DNA of 17,799 nt from Nitrospirota bacterium. Its GTDB lineage: Bacteria; Nitrospirota; Nitrospiria; Nitrospirales; NS-4. The position numbers were made by a program, and so were the translations under genes. The notes beneath the pieces were generated by a model, which saw only the letters and a list, made by a program, of their open reading frames with translations, had not been told where the DNA came from and ran no database searches. Location of the stretch: assembly GCA_005877565.1 (NCBI GenBank), contig VBOK01000062.1, positions 1 through 17,799 on the forward strand. Direction: 5' to 3'. Of this stretch, positions 1 through 7,510 are shown one piece after another. The stretch's first letter is position 1, and the number at the start of each line of letters is the position of its first letter.

Positions 1-1812
1 CAGGCTCTGTTCACAGGCATTGCGAATAGCCCGATTGAAGCGCTTTTGCCCGTCCTTCAGGGCCATGACGGCCGCTTCAGTGCCTATGCGTCCAAGAGCT
101 TGGGCAGCCAGCGTCCCCAACTCCTGCTTCTGCATACGCTTCGTCCAGAGAGGTTGCATCACCAGATGGCGCAAATACGGTACTGCCTCATCGCCAAGGG
201 CGAACTCCATGGCTTTGAAAATTGTTCGAACCTCCGAAAGAGGCCGACGAAGCAGGGTTGGGGATGTGACGACGGAAGCCCAGAGACTGAATGGAACTTT
301 GTATTTGCCGGTTTTAAGGAGTCCAAGAGCGGAATTGCGGGTTTCTGGGTCTGGATCATTCAGGAGACGAATCACGCGATCACCCCTGCCCCCTGAAGGC
401 AGGAGATGCAGAATGTGAAGGGCCTCGCGGCGGACCAGACTATCGGAGTGGCCCGCCAGCTTTTCCACATAAGGGGCAAAGCCGGGATCTCTCATTTTCC
501 CGATGACAGACAGAACGTTCCGAACGACGTCCGATCGCGAGTCGGCGAGCCCTTTTGCCAACGAGTCCGGGTGACTTCTCGCGAGAATGCTGAGGACTTC
601 GTAAACTGTCTGGCGGTGCGCCTCCAATTTGAGGTCGCTCAGAACGGAATACAGGGATGGAATGGCCTTTGGACCCAAGTTCAGCAAGAAGCCTAGCAAC
701 TCGTGCGTGGCAGTATCACGGGACGCATTCATAGCCCGTTCGATTGGCTTGAAGCTATTCGGCTCGCCCAGAGACTCCAGGATGGACGACAGGGCTTCTT
801 GAGACTTCTTGGGCAGATCGGCCCTCTGGCTGGCCTCCTGCAGGATTTCAATGACGGTGTTCGCTTTTCCCCACCTAGCCTGTTGAATGAAGTCGTCCAG
901 CAGTTTGCGTATCACTGTCAGAATTTCGCTAAACAACACGGGCGCGTCCTGGCTGAACAGGACGGCCCTGATTAGTTCGAGCAAGTAGGCAGCGTTGTCT
1001 CTCATTGATTCAGCTTTGATCCTCAGGGCCAACTGGTTCAGTTCCTGCTGGGACACGTCAATGCAGACAGGACTACTTTGCAACTGGGGGCTTTCTACTT
1101 TCGTGCTTTCCGCGGCTTCCTGCTGCGCCTGACGGGCGGAATCAGGGCTGCTGGCTGCACTTTGGCCGGAGTCGGCTGTTGGACGGGAGGAATCGGGAAT
1201 GCTTCCCGGGGCAGAGGCGGTACCCCCCTGACTGGCAGGTATCCCGGCAACGACTTCCTTCAGACTTGAAAGTGAGCTGGCGAGCGTTGAAGAATCTTGC
1301 GGGACTAGAGCATTAATAAACCCTGGAGTCTTGACGATTTGATCGGCTGTGACTATGGAGATAGTTGGCAGGTTCTTTGCCCAAAGACGTGTGACGATGT
1401 CGTCGTCTGAGGCCTTGGGGTCATAGGGGACTCCCAGAATTTCCAGGAAAGAGGAAAGGTCCTCCAGGGAAACTCCTGAACCGAAGGTCAGACCACAAAT
1501 CCCATCCGTATAGAGCTTGAACGCCAAACTTCCACCTTGAGAAGGATTCTGGTACACGATTTTGCCGTGGCAAGAGATTTCGTACCGTTGCACCTCGAGT
1601 GCGAGCGGGCCAAAGGCTGCGAAATGGGCAGCCAGACCATCGTACAGCTTATGAAGGAACTGCAGGGCCGACTGGTTGGTCCGGCCATACACCCGTACAG
1701 CATTAAAGGTTTTCTCCAGCAGATTCATCACCTGCTTGAGGGACCGCAACTCCTCGTCTCCGGTTGAAGTCAGCGGTTCCTTCTGGTCTGGCAGCAGAGG
1801 GGCACCTTCCAT
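1..1812 (-). CDS. HEAT-repeat protein, C-terminus cut by window edge
   Basis: The frame is open from an ATG at 1812 to the left edge, giving 604 codons with no stop. The start is set by GAAGG at 1819-1823, six bases upstream, and by a promoter just beyond. Residues 1-170 form a globular N-terminal domain that I do not recognise. Residues about 172-250 are a low-complexity Ser/Ala/Pro/Gln linker. From about 255 on the protein is all-helical, and residues about 400-604 carry HEAT-type helical pairs, for example around SDVVRNVLSVIGKM, DSLVRREALHILHLL and LGTLAAQALGRIG. There is no signal peptide or membrane segment, so it is probably cytoplasmic. HEAT arrays are usually protein-binding scaffolds; the partner cannot be told from sequence. 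The repeats continue off the edge, so the full protein is longer. Fold class is confident, function unknown. Confidence 0.88.
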   Translation of the reverse strand, partial: MEGAPLLPDQKEPLTSTGDEELRSLKQVMNLLEKTFNAVRVYGRTNQSALQFLHKLYDGLAAHFAAFGPLALEVQRYEISCHGKIVYQNPSQGGSLAFKLYTDGICGLTFGSGVSLEDLSSFLEILGVPYDPKASDDDIVTRLWAKNLPTISIVTADQIVKTPGFINALVPQDSSTLASSLSSLKEVVAGIPASQGGTASAPGSIPDSSRPTADSGQSAASSPDSARQAQQEAAESTKVESPQLQSSPVCIDVSQQELNQLALRIKAESMRDNAAYLLELIRAVLFSQDAPVLFSEILTVIRKLLDDFIQQARWGKANTVIEILQEASQRADLPKKSQEALSSILESLGEPNSFKPIERAMNASRDTATHELLGFLLNLGPKAIPSLYSVLSDLKLEAHRQTVYEVLSILARSHPDSLAKGLADSRSDVVRNVLSVIGKMRDPGFAPYVEKLAGHSDSLVRREALHILHLLPSGGRGDRVIRLLNDPDPETRNSALGLLKTGKYKVPFSLWASVVTSPTLLRRPLSEVRTIFKAMEFALGDEAVPYLRHLVMQPLWTKRMQKQELGTLAAQALGRIGTEAAVMALKDGQKRFNRAIRNACEQSL

Positions 1813-1829
1813 ATCATGCCTTCGTAACT

Positions 1830-1858
1830 ATTTAACTCTGTGAAATTCAGGGGGTCAA
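1830..1858 (-). promoter_or_regulatory. Sigma-70-like promoter of the HEAT-repeat gene
   Basis: On the minus strand a -35 TTGACC (1858-1853) and a -10 TTAAAT (1835-1830) are 17 bases apart. The predicted transcription start is about 1823, which leaves an 11-base leader holding little more than the GAAGG Shine-Dalgarno. Matches are 5/6 and 4/6 to consensus. Confidence 0.5.
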
Positions 1859-1893
1859 GAAATTTCCCCAATCGCTCCCGCCAGTGAAACGGG

Positions 1894-3990
1894 CTACTTT
1901 TCTGATCGCTGGATTGGTGTTGGCTGCTCGAGTATCTTCTCGAGAGCCTCCCAGGCGGTCACGGGCTGGGAGCAGGTGAAGTTGTGGCAGACGTAGGCTG
2001 TGGGCTTGCCGTTGATTGTAGTCTTTCCTTTGGCCGCAGCCGGCACGTAGCCGGTGCCCTTGCCGTCATTATCCACCAGCACCAACGTCTTGTTCGGCAC
2101 ATAGCGGCCAGCGATCTTCGCTAACAGGTCTCTCATCTCCGGCGTGTCCCGCTTCCCCACCAGCACGATCTCCTTCGGCTTGGCGAGATAGAAGTCCAGC
2201 GCGCAGAGCAGGGAGGCCATGCCGAAGGGATTCTGGTCCATGTGCCCCCGGAACAGGCGGAGCGTCTGCTCGGCCTTGTCCAGGTAGGCCTGCTCGCCGG
2301 TGTAATGAAACAGCCGCAGGAAGTTCATCGTCGCCACGGCGTTGCCTGACGGAATAGCCGAATCCTCGCCGGTCTTCATGCGCTGGATGAGCGGCTCGTG
2401 GTTCATTCCCGTGAAGAAGCAGCCGCCGGTCTGCGGATCCCAGAACTGCTCCACCATGACGGCGGTGAGCTCGCGCGCCTTATCCAGGGAGGCGGGCTTG
2501 GCGGTGGCCTCGAAGGCGTCGATCAGGGCCGCCGCCAGGAAGGCGTAGTCATCCAGGTAGGCGTTGAGCTTGCCGATGCCTCCCGTCACCGTCCGGAAGA
2601 GCCGGCCATTCTTGTACGCGCGCTCGAGCAAGAAGGCGAGGGCTTTTTCGGCCATGGCGAGATACGCAGGATTCCCCAGCGTCTGATACGCGTCCAGGAT
2701 GCCGGAAATCATCAGGCCGTTCCAGCCCGTGAGGATCTTCTCATCGCGCAGGGGGTGCACTCGGCGCTCCCGGACTGCCAAGAGCTTGTGTCGGGCATCC
2801 GCCATGATCCTCTCCGCGTCCGGCAGCTCATTGAGCTCGATCCGGCCGTTGGCGTGAATCAGGTTGGGGATGTTTTTGCCCTCGAAGTTGCCGCGGTCCG
2901 TGATGTCATAGACGCGGCAGAAGATCTCGCCCAGATCGGGCCCTAGGACGGTCTTGATCTCCGCCGGTTCCCAGACGAAGTACTTCCCCTCGTGCCCTTC
3001 GCTGTCGGCGTCCTGCGCCGTGTAGAACCCGCCGTCCGGATGGACCATCTCGCGGCGGATGTAGGCCAGCGTCTCCTCGACGACTTGCTTGAAGCGGGGC
3101 TCGCGGCTGAGCCGCCAGCCGTCCAGGTAGAGCCGGACGAGCTGCGCGTTGTCATAAAGCATCTTCTCGAAATGCGGCACCAGCCACTGCCCGTCCGTCG
3201 AGTAGCGGTGGAAGCCGCCGCCGAGGTGGTCATAGATCCCGCCGGCCGCCATCTTCCACAGCGAGTGGAGCGTCATGTCGAGGCATTGTTGATCCTTCGT
3301 GCGGGCGAACTGGCGCAGCAGCACGTGAAAGGGCGGGGGCGTGGGGAACTTGGGCGCGTCGCCGAACCCGCCGTGGACCGGCTCGTAGAACGCGCTGAGG
3401 TCCTTGACGGCGCCGTCGAGGAGCTCTTCGGTGAGCGGGTCGTTGGACGGCTGCGGGGAGCTGATGTGGCGCAGGCCGGCCCTCACCTTATGGATGTTCT
3501 GCTGGACCTGCTCCTGCTCCTTCTTGTAAGCCTCGGCGACGCCCAGGAGCACTTCGGGAAATCCCGGCATGCCGTAGCGCGGCGTCGGGGGAAAGTAAGT
3601 CCCACCCCAGAATGGTTCTTGATCGGGCGTCAGGAAAACCGTCAACGGCCAGCCGCCGCCCCGTCGCATGAAGGCCTGCGCAGACTTCTGGTAGATGTCG
3701 TCGAGGTCGGGGCGCTCTTCGCGGTCCGCTTTGATGTTGATGAAGTGCTCGTTCATGATCTTCGCGATGTCCGGGTTCTCGAAGGACTCCCGCTCCATCA
3801 CGTGGCACCAGTGACAGGCGGAGTAGCCGATCGACAATAAGATTGGCTTGTTCTCAGCCTTGGCGCGGGCGAGTGCCTCCTCGCCCCATGAGTACCAGTC
3901 CACCGGATTGTGGGCGTGCTGCTGGAGGTAGGGGCTCGTCTCGTGGATGAGGCGGTTTGTGTACTTTGGCGTGTCGCGGGTATCGCTCAT
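1894..3990 (-). CDS. YyaL/spermatogenesis-associated-protein-20 family thioredoxin-domain protein
   Basis: The 698-residue protein begins with the highly conserved DUF255/DsbH-like thioredoxin domain. It has NRLIHETSPYLQQHAHNPVDW at about 12-32, a CHWC redox motif at residues 59-62, and GGGWPLTVFLTPD at about 111-123. The remainder (about 190-690) resembles the six-hairpin (N-acylglucosamine 2-epimerase-like) fold, with AGGIYDHLGGGFHRYSTD and HFEKMLYDNAQL as family hallmarks. Length is normal for the family. The frame is open to 4062, but I chose ATG 3990 because AAGGAG lies five bases upstream and the family starts near there. There is no signal peptide, so it is probably cytoplasmic. The biochemical role of bacterial members is not well established. 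It is divergent from the J-domain gene at 4068, which could hint at a shared protein-quality role; that is inference. Confidence 0.93.
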   Translation of the reverse strand: MSDTRDTPKYTNRLIHETSPYLQQHAHNPVDWYSWGEEALARAKAENKPILLSIGYSACHWCHVMERESFENPDIAKIMNEHFINIKADREERPDLDDIYQKSAQAFMRRGGGWPLTVFLTPDQEPFWGGTYFPPTPRYGMPGFPEVLLGVAEAYKKEQEQVQQNIHKVRAGLRHISSPQPSNDPLTEELLDGAVKDLSAFYEPVHGGFGDAPKFPTPPPFHVLLRQFARTKDQQCLDMTLHSLWKMAAGGIYDHLGGGFHRYSTDGQWLVPHFEKMLYDNAQLVRLYLDGWRLSREPRFKQVVEETLAYIRREMVHPDGGFYTAQDADSEGHEGKYFVWEPAEIKTVLGPDLGEIFCRVYDITDRGNFEGKNIPNLIHANGRIELNELPDAERIMADARHKLLAVRERRVHPLRDEKILTGWNGLMISGILDAYQTLGNPAYLAMAEKALAFLLERAYKNGRLFRTVTGGIGKLNAYLDDYAFLAAALIDAFEATAKPASLDKARELTAVMVEQFWDPQTGGCFFTGMNHEPLIQRMKTGEDSAIPSGNAVATMNFLRLFHYTGEQAYLDKAEQTLRLFRGHMDQNPFGMASLLCALDFYLAKPKEIVLVGKRDTPEMRDLLAKIAGRYVPNKTLVLVDNDGKGTGYVPAAAKGKTTINGKPTAYVCHNFTCSQPVTAWEALEKILEQPTPIQRSEK

Positions 3991-4008
3991 GCGGGCTCCT
4001 TGCATCAC

Positions 4009-4038
4009 ATAGTACCCGTCCGGGCACTGATTTAGCAA
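4009..4038 (-). promoter_or_regulatory. Probable promoter of the YyaL-family gene
   Basis: On the minus strand a -35 TTGCTA (4038-4033) and a -10 TACTAT (4014-4009) are 18 bases apart, each 4/6 to consensus. The predicted start near 4002 gives a 12-base leader ending in the AAGGAG ribosome site. The -35 sits where the -35 of the divergent J-domain gene would fall, so the two promoters may compete. Confidence 0.4.
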
Positions 4039-4047
4039 TGTGAGAAA

Positions 4048-4056
4048 TGCTATAGT
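4048..4056 (+). promoter_or_regulatory. Extended -10 promoter of the J-domain gene
   Basis: TGCTATAGT is an extended -10 element (TGn plus TATAGT, 5/6). No good -35 is seen, as is usual for extended -10 promoters. Counting from the -10, transcription should start near 4063, only five bases before the ATG at 4068, and no Shine-Dalgarno is present. Confidence 0.5.
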
Positions 4057-4067
4057 CGGCAAGTTTT

Positions 4068-4715
4068 ATGAGGGACTACTACAAAGTATTGGGCGTGGAG
4101 CAGGACGCCACGGTGGAGACGATCAAGCGCGTCTACCGGAAGCTGGCGAAAGAGCACCATCCCGACCTCCATCCCGGTGACAAGAAGGCGGAGACTCGCT
4201 TTAAAGAAGTCAGCGAGGCGTACGGCGTCCTAGGGGACCCGCAAGCCAAGGAGGAATACGACCGGCTCCGCTTCGGCGGCCATCCGACATACGGGGTCAA
4301 GGCAAGGCCGGTCAATACGGAGATCTTCGTCAGCCAGACGATGGAGAAGCTCTACGAAGGCGGGCATGAAGAAATCCAGGGGCATCTACTGAGGAACATT
4401 CCCAAAATTCGGGAAGAGATCGGAGTCATCCGCAAGGTTACGAAGTCGAAGATCGGGTACGACGCGTTCAAGCCAAAGATTGTGGAGGAGCACGCCCGCG
4501 AGGCCTTCGCTGGCTGGATCGACGAGGACATGATCGTCCGGCGCAGCAAGATCATCCACGTGGCGTTGTTCAACCTGATCAACCAGGGAGCAGCTGACCG
4601 GAAGCGGGAGCAGGAGGTGGACAAGCTGAAACGCCGCCTGGAGAGCGCGTGGGAAGAGGGACAAGTGGCTGGCTATCGCGATGCCCTGGAGATGTTCTAC
4701 CAGCGCAACAAGTAG
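4068..4715 (+). CDS. J-domain (DnaJ-like) co-chaperone, short form
   Basis: The 215-residue protein has an N-terminal J domain (about residues 3-67) with the HPD motif at 31-33 that stimulates Hsp70 ATPase activity. The helix III signature (FKEVSEAYGVLGDPQAKEEYD) is also present. It lacks the Gly/Phe-rich region, the zinc-finger module and the DnaJ C-terminal substrate domain, so it is a class C J-protein and not DnaJ itself. Residues about 75-215 are helical and charged, with a likely coiled coil near 178-205; I do not recognise this part. The J domain would recruit DnaK to whatever the C-terminal part binds. The start is the only ATG that keeps the J domain whole. No ribosome site precedes it, and an extended -10 lies just upstream. 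It ends 10 bases before a strong hairpin. Confidence 0.92.
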   Translation: MRDYYKVLGVEQDATVETIKRVYRKLAKEHHPDLHPGDKKAETRFKEVSEAYGVLGDPQAKEEYDRLRFGGHPTYGVKARPVNTEIFVSQTMEKLYEGGHEEIQGHLLRNIPKIREEIGVIRKVTKSKIGYDAFKPKIVEEHAREAFAGWIDEDMIVRRSKIIHVALFNLINQGAADRKREQEVDKLKRRLESAWEEGQVAGYRDALEMFYQRNK

Positions 4716-4725
4716 GGGGGAAGCG

Positions 4726-4754
4726 AGGCGGGGCAGTTCTAAACTGCCCCGCCT
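4726..4754. terminator. Perfect 13-bp hairpin between convergent genes
   Basis: AGGCGGGGCAGTT (4726-4738) and AACTGCCCCGCCT (4742-4754) are exact inverted repeats around a three-base loop. The hairpin lies between the stop of the J-domain gene (4715) and the stop of the convergent gene, whose TAA begins inside the right arm. Position and stability fit a two-way terminator or 3'-end stabiliser. Neither strand has a U-run after the stem, so it is not a textbook intrinsic terminator. Confidence 0.65.
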
Positions 4755-5104
4755 TAGAGATACGACCTATTTGCCCTGCGCCTCCCGACGATCGTGACGC
4801 CGTTCTCCAGCTCAGCCTGGCTGGCGCCTTCCCGGCGGTCTTCTCTGAGCTCACGGCGGTCCTGCCGCCGCTCGCGGCGATCTTCCCGCAGGTCCCCTTT
4901 GTCTTGCCGGATGTCCTTCCGATCCTGGCGGATGCCTTGCGTGTCGTTACGAACGTCTCCCTGCGCGGGAGGAGTCGTGCTAGTCGCAGGAGGTGTAGTG
5001 CTTGGAGTGGTTGTTGCGTCCTGCGCCTGGCTGACACCGTTGCTGCCTAGCAGGGCCAACCCCAGCAGAGTCGCCCCGCCTACTGTCCATAGCTGTATCT
5101 TCAT
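4754..5104 (-). CDS. Small secreted protein with charged heptad repeats
   Basis: This 116-residue protein has a clear signal peptide, with a hydrophobic stretch at about 9-20 and likely cleavage after SQA near residue 27. A Thr/Pro-rich linker follows (about 30-48). Residues 51-92 form six seven-residue units: VRNDTQG, IRQDRKD, IRQDKGD, LREDRRE, RRQDRRE and LREDRRE. Such alternating acidic and basic heptads suggest one long charged helix or coiled coil in the periplasm. A short tail ends at residue 116. The start is fixed by GGAGG six bases before the ATG. Proteins with similar Arg/Asp heptads occur as uncharacterised exported proteins in various bacteria. The function is unknown. It may bind a polyanion or the cell surface, but that is speculation. 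Confidence 0.82.
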   Translation of the reverse strand: MKIQLWTVGGATLLGLALLGSNGVSQAQDATTTPSTTPPATSTTPPAQGDVRNDTQGIRQDRKDIRQDKGDLREDRRERRQDRRELREDRREGASQAELENGVTIVGRRRANRSYL

Positions 5105-5122
5105 CGCGTCCTCCTTTGTTTA

Positions 5123-5150
5123 GTTATGTCGTCGTCTGGTAAAAGGTAAA
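5123..5150 (-). promoter_or_regulatory. Possible promoter of the heptad-repeat gene
   Basis: On the minus strand TTTACC (5150-5145) and CATAAC (5128-5123) are 16 bases apart, each 4/6 to consensus. The predicted start near 5116 gives a 12-base leader containing AAGGAGG. I see no clear feature in the remaining intergenic bases up to 5327. Confidence 0.35.
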
Positions 5151-5327
5151 TTAGCAAGTTGGATGCCACCGGGAGCAAAAGCGCAGTGCGCATATGGAAC
5201 GGTCAGCAAAACCGACGGTTGCAGTGGTGGCCTGTATGAAATCCTGACAAAATTGCCGTCTGGGGAAGAGACCCTGTGCCTTGGCGTACACCTGAAATGA
5301 GGTGAGGCATAGGCGGAAACGGGTGGC

Positions 5328-6581
5328 TTAGTGCGCGGCGAATTCTTCAGGGGGCAGCAGCCCAGTCTCGCGCACGTGTCGCCGGATGCCAGGGAGCGCC
5401 TTCCAGAAAAACCCGGCGCTGATGATCGCTATGATTCCTCCCAGCGCGATGGTCAGGGGCGTGCCGGCGTGGGAAGCCACGGTCCCGGCCAGCAGGCTTC
5501 CGAATGGCGCAAGGCCGAGGAACACGATGGTATAGAGGCTCATGACCCGCCCGCGGAGCAAGTCGGGCACCAATGACTGCAGCAATGTGTTGGCGCCGGC
5601 CATGCTCGTGACCATGCCGTAGCCGACCGCGATGATGGCGAGCAGCGCAAGCCAGAAGACCGTGCTGGCTGCCAGAGCCAGCAGGCTGAGGCCGAACAGC
5701 GCGGCGGCCTTGGCGATGACTGTGCCCAGACCGCGGATGCTCCCACGCCGGGCGATCTGCAGGGCGCCGACGAGCGCCCCGACGCCGGTGGCGGCCATCA
5801 GCGCGCCCAGCCCGCCTGGGCCGGTCTTGAGAATCTCCCCAGCGTACACCGGCAGCAGGACGGCATAGGGCATGGCGGTCAGGCTCAACACGGCGATCAT
5901 GGTCAGGAGGGCCCGGACTTGTGGGGTCTGCCAGGCGTAGCGCAGGCCTTCGGCTAGGTGACTGCCGAGGCTCTCGTGCGCTGTCCGGGGCGTCGGCGTG
6001 ATCCTGATAGCCAGCAGACAGGCGATGACGACCAGGAAGCTCACGGCATTGATCAGGAAGCACAGGCCTTCGCCGGCCGCCGCGACGATGATGCCCGCGA
6101 TGGAAGGGCCGAGGATGCGCGCGACGTTGAAGACGGAGGAGTTCAGCCCGATCGCCGAAGAAAGATCGCTCCGCGGGACGAGGTCCGCCACCAGGGACTG
6201 GCGAACGGGCATGTCCAGCGCATTGATGGTCCCCAGCAGCGCGGCCAGCGCCAGGATCCAGCCCACCGTGATCCGTCCGCTGAGGGTCAGGCCGGCGAGG
6301 AGTGAGGCCTGAAGCAACGAGAGCGCCTGAGTTGTCACCAGGAGCCGGCGGCGGGGCCAGCGGTCGGCCAACAGGCCGCCGAACAAGCCGAACGCCAGCA
6401 CGGGCACCTGCCCGACGAACCCGACCAGGCCGAGCAGGAATGGAGAGCCGGTGAGGCGGTAGACCAGCCAGCTCTGGGCAAGGCTCTGCATCCACGTGCC
6501 GCACAGCGAGAGTCCCTGGCCGGCGAAGAAGAGGGCGAAATTACGGTGACGGAGCGCGCGAAAAGTTGACCCGTTCGTCAC
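5328..6581 (-). CDS. MFS transporter, MFS_3/EntS-like exporter
   Basis: The 417-residue protein is hydrophobic throughout, with about 12 predicted membrane segments. It matches the MFS_3 (transmembrane secretion effector, EntS-like) branch: it opens with FRALRHRNFALFFAGQGLS, GTWMQSLAQSWLVYRLTGSP follows, and the loop after helix 2 has GLLADRWPRRRLL, the MFS motif A region. Members of this group export siderophores, drugs or other small molecules by proton antiport; the substrate cannot be told here. The start codon is GTG at 6581, six bases after the stop of the zinc-ribbon gene, with no convincing Shine-Dalgarno, so translation is probably coupled to the upstream gene. It is the last gene of a three-gene minus-strand unit. 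Confidence 0.93.
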   Translation of the reverse strand: MTNGSTFRALRHRNFALFFAGQGLSLCGTWMQSLAQSWLVYRLTGSPFLLGLVGFVGQVPVLAFGLFGGLLADRWPRRRLLVTTQALSLLQASLLAGLTLSGRITVGWILALAALLGTINALDMPVRQSLVADLVPRSDLSSAIGLNSSVFNVARILGPSIAGIIVAAAGEGLCFLINAVSFLVVIACLLAIRITPTPRTAHESLGSHLAEGLRYAWQTPQVRALLTMIAVLSLTAMPYAVLLPVYAGEILKTGPGGLGALMAATGVGALVGALQIARRGSIRGLGTVIAKAAALFGLSLLALAASTVFWLALLAIIAVGYGMVTSMAGANTLLQSLVPDLLRGRVMSLYTIVFLGLAPFGSLLAGTVASHAGTPLTIALGGIIAIISAGFFWKALPGIRRHVRETGLLPPEEFAAH

Positions 6582-6587
6582 CCTAGG

Positions 6588-7316
6588 CTATGAGTGTCCT
6601 ACAGGGGACGGCGAGTGTCCGTCGGCGGATTCCATCAAGGCCTTCATCGCGGCGATGCTGGAGCTGGCGCACATGGTCGCGGCGGTCACGATCGTGTTGT
6701 GCCCACGTGCCCCCATGGCCGTGGACACGGCTTCGCCAAATTTCTTGAAGTAGCGGTCACGCTCCGAACCCTCTTCCGTGACCAGGAATTGAAACGGCTG
6801 GTAGAACTTCTGAGCGTCGTCAAAGGCAGCCGCGAGGGACACCTTCACCGGGATCTCGTCGTACCCGGGCCCGGCTTGCTGGCGGAACGCGTTGTTCATC
6901 TGATCGATCGCCGCATCTTCCACGGCGTCCAGGAATTGGAGGTATTCGCTGACGGGCACGTAGAACGCCCCCACGCGATCGGCGAGGTTGAACAGGACCT
7001 TCAGAAACTCCAGGAAGGCTTCCCATTCCTGCTTGCGGGTCATCTTGCTGACGATGTCGGGGCTGTTCCGCTTGAGCAGCGTCATGGACTCCCGCGCGAT
7101 CATCAGCATCAGCTCGCCCATGACCCAGGCTTTGCGCTGGGATTCGGGAGAGAGCCCTTTCTTCGATCCGCCCTCGGGGCGGGGAGGCCGGTAGGTGAAG
7201 CTGGTGCCGCACGTCGGGCAGGTGACCTGGAGGATCTCGCCGGCGGGAATGCGGAGTTGCTGCCCGCATTGGGCGTTCATGCAGGTGACAATCTCAGAGG
7301 AATCGGCGGTCTCCAT
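6588..7316 (-). CDS. Zinc-ribbon protein of unknown function
   Basis: This 242-residue protein has an N-terminal zinc ribbon with Cys12, Cys17, Cys33 and Cys36 (C-x4-C then CPTC). A short basic, proline-containing linker precedes a helical domain of about 190 residues with no membrane segment or motif I can name. The frame is open upstream to 7529, but the extra residues are compositionally odd and overlap a better ORF. ATG 7316 shares its A with the TGA of the small gene upstream (TGATG), a classic coupling arrangement. The MFS exporter starts six bases downstream, so the three are almost surely co-transcribed. The ribbon could bind nucleic acid or protein; regulation of the exporter is a guess from context. 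Confidence 0.8.
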   Translation of the reverse strand: METADSSEIVTCMNAQCGQQLRIPAGEILQVTCPTCGTSFTYRPPRPEGGSKKGLSPESQRKAWVMGELMLMIARESMTLLKRNSPDIVSKMTRKQEWEAFLEFLKVLFNLADRVGAFYVPVSEYLQFLDAVEDAAIDQMNNAFRQQAGPGYDEIPVKVSLAAAFDDAQKFYQPFQFLVTEEGSERDRYFKKFGEAVSTAMGARGHNTIVTAATMCASSSIAAMKALMESADGHSPSPVGHS

Positions 7317-7489
7317 CACGCTGTCCCGCGGCCGGACGTGTTCCCTTCGTCCTTCGACAGTTGCTCGACGAATTTCGCACCGACGATGGCGGTGACCCGG
7401 TTCATGTGCTCGGAGAGCTCCTGCCACTCCGCCGGGGCCAGATCCTTCTTGAGCTCCGGATGGATCCCCCACTTGGGGAAAGATTTCAA
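7316..7489 (-). CDS. Small hypothetical protein, first gene of the exporter operon
   Basis: The frame is open from GTG 7522 to a TGA at 7316-7318 that overlaps the ATG of the zinc-ribbon gene by one base. I prefer the TTG at 7489 as start, because GGGAGGGG lies about eight bases upstream. That gives 57 residues. The peptide is hydrophilic and helical (LAPAEWQELSEHMNRVTAIV) with no signal peptide. No family is recognised. Support for it being real is its protein-like composition in this frame and the TGATG junction. A palindromic repeat (7475-7499) lies directly over the first codons, so the 5' end may be altered. It could instead be a remnant of a longer zinc-ribbon N-terminus. Confidence 0.5.
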   Translation of the reverse strand: MKSFPKWGIHPELKKDLAPAEWQELSEHMNRVTAIVGAKFVEQLSKDEGNTSGRGTA

Positions 7490-7499
7490 ATCTGTCCCC
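7475..7499. repeat. 25-bp RAYT-type palindrome with AAATCTGTCCCC arm
   Basis: Arms GGGGAAAGATTT (7475-7486) and AAATCTGTCCCC (7488-7499) form an inverted repeat with one mismatch around a single central C. The right arm is identical over 12 bases to 16099-16110 in the transposase remnant. It lies on the proposed start codon and part of the ribosome site of the small gene. Confidence 0.65.
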
Positions 7500-7510
7500 T
7501 CCCTCGTAGC

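Noticed and set aside
1861..1893. CCCG/CGGG stem after the YyaL stop as a terminator
   Set aside because: Four base pairs with no U-run; not distinguishable from chance in GC-rich DNA.
3991..4062. Longer start for the YyaL-family protein
   Set aside because: It would run through the divergent promoter region; ATG 3990 has a good ribosome site and matches the usual family start.
5290..5310. Weak hairpin CACCT/AGGTG after the MFS stop as a terminator
   Set aside because: It has only five base pairs with a six-base loop and no U-run, too weak to call.
5347..6504. Long second minus-strand frame inside the MFS gene, and other long open frames antisense to or inside known genes
   Set aside because: They are Arg/Pro/Ala-rich shadows typical of high-GC coding DNA; the real frames have recognised domains.
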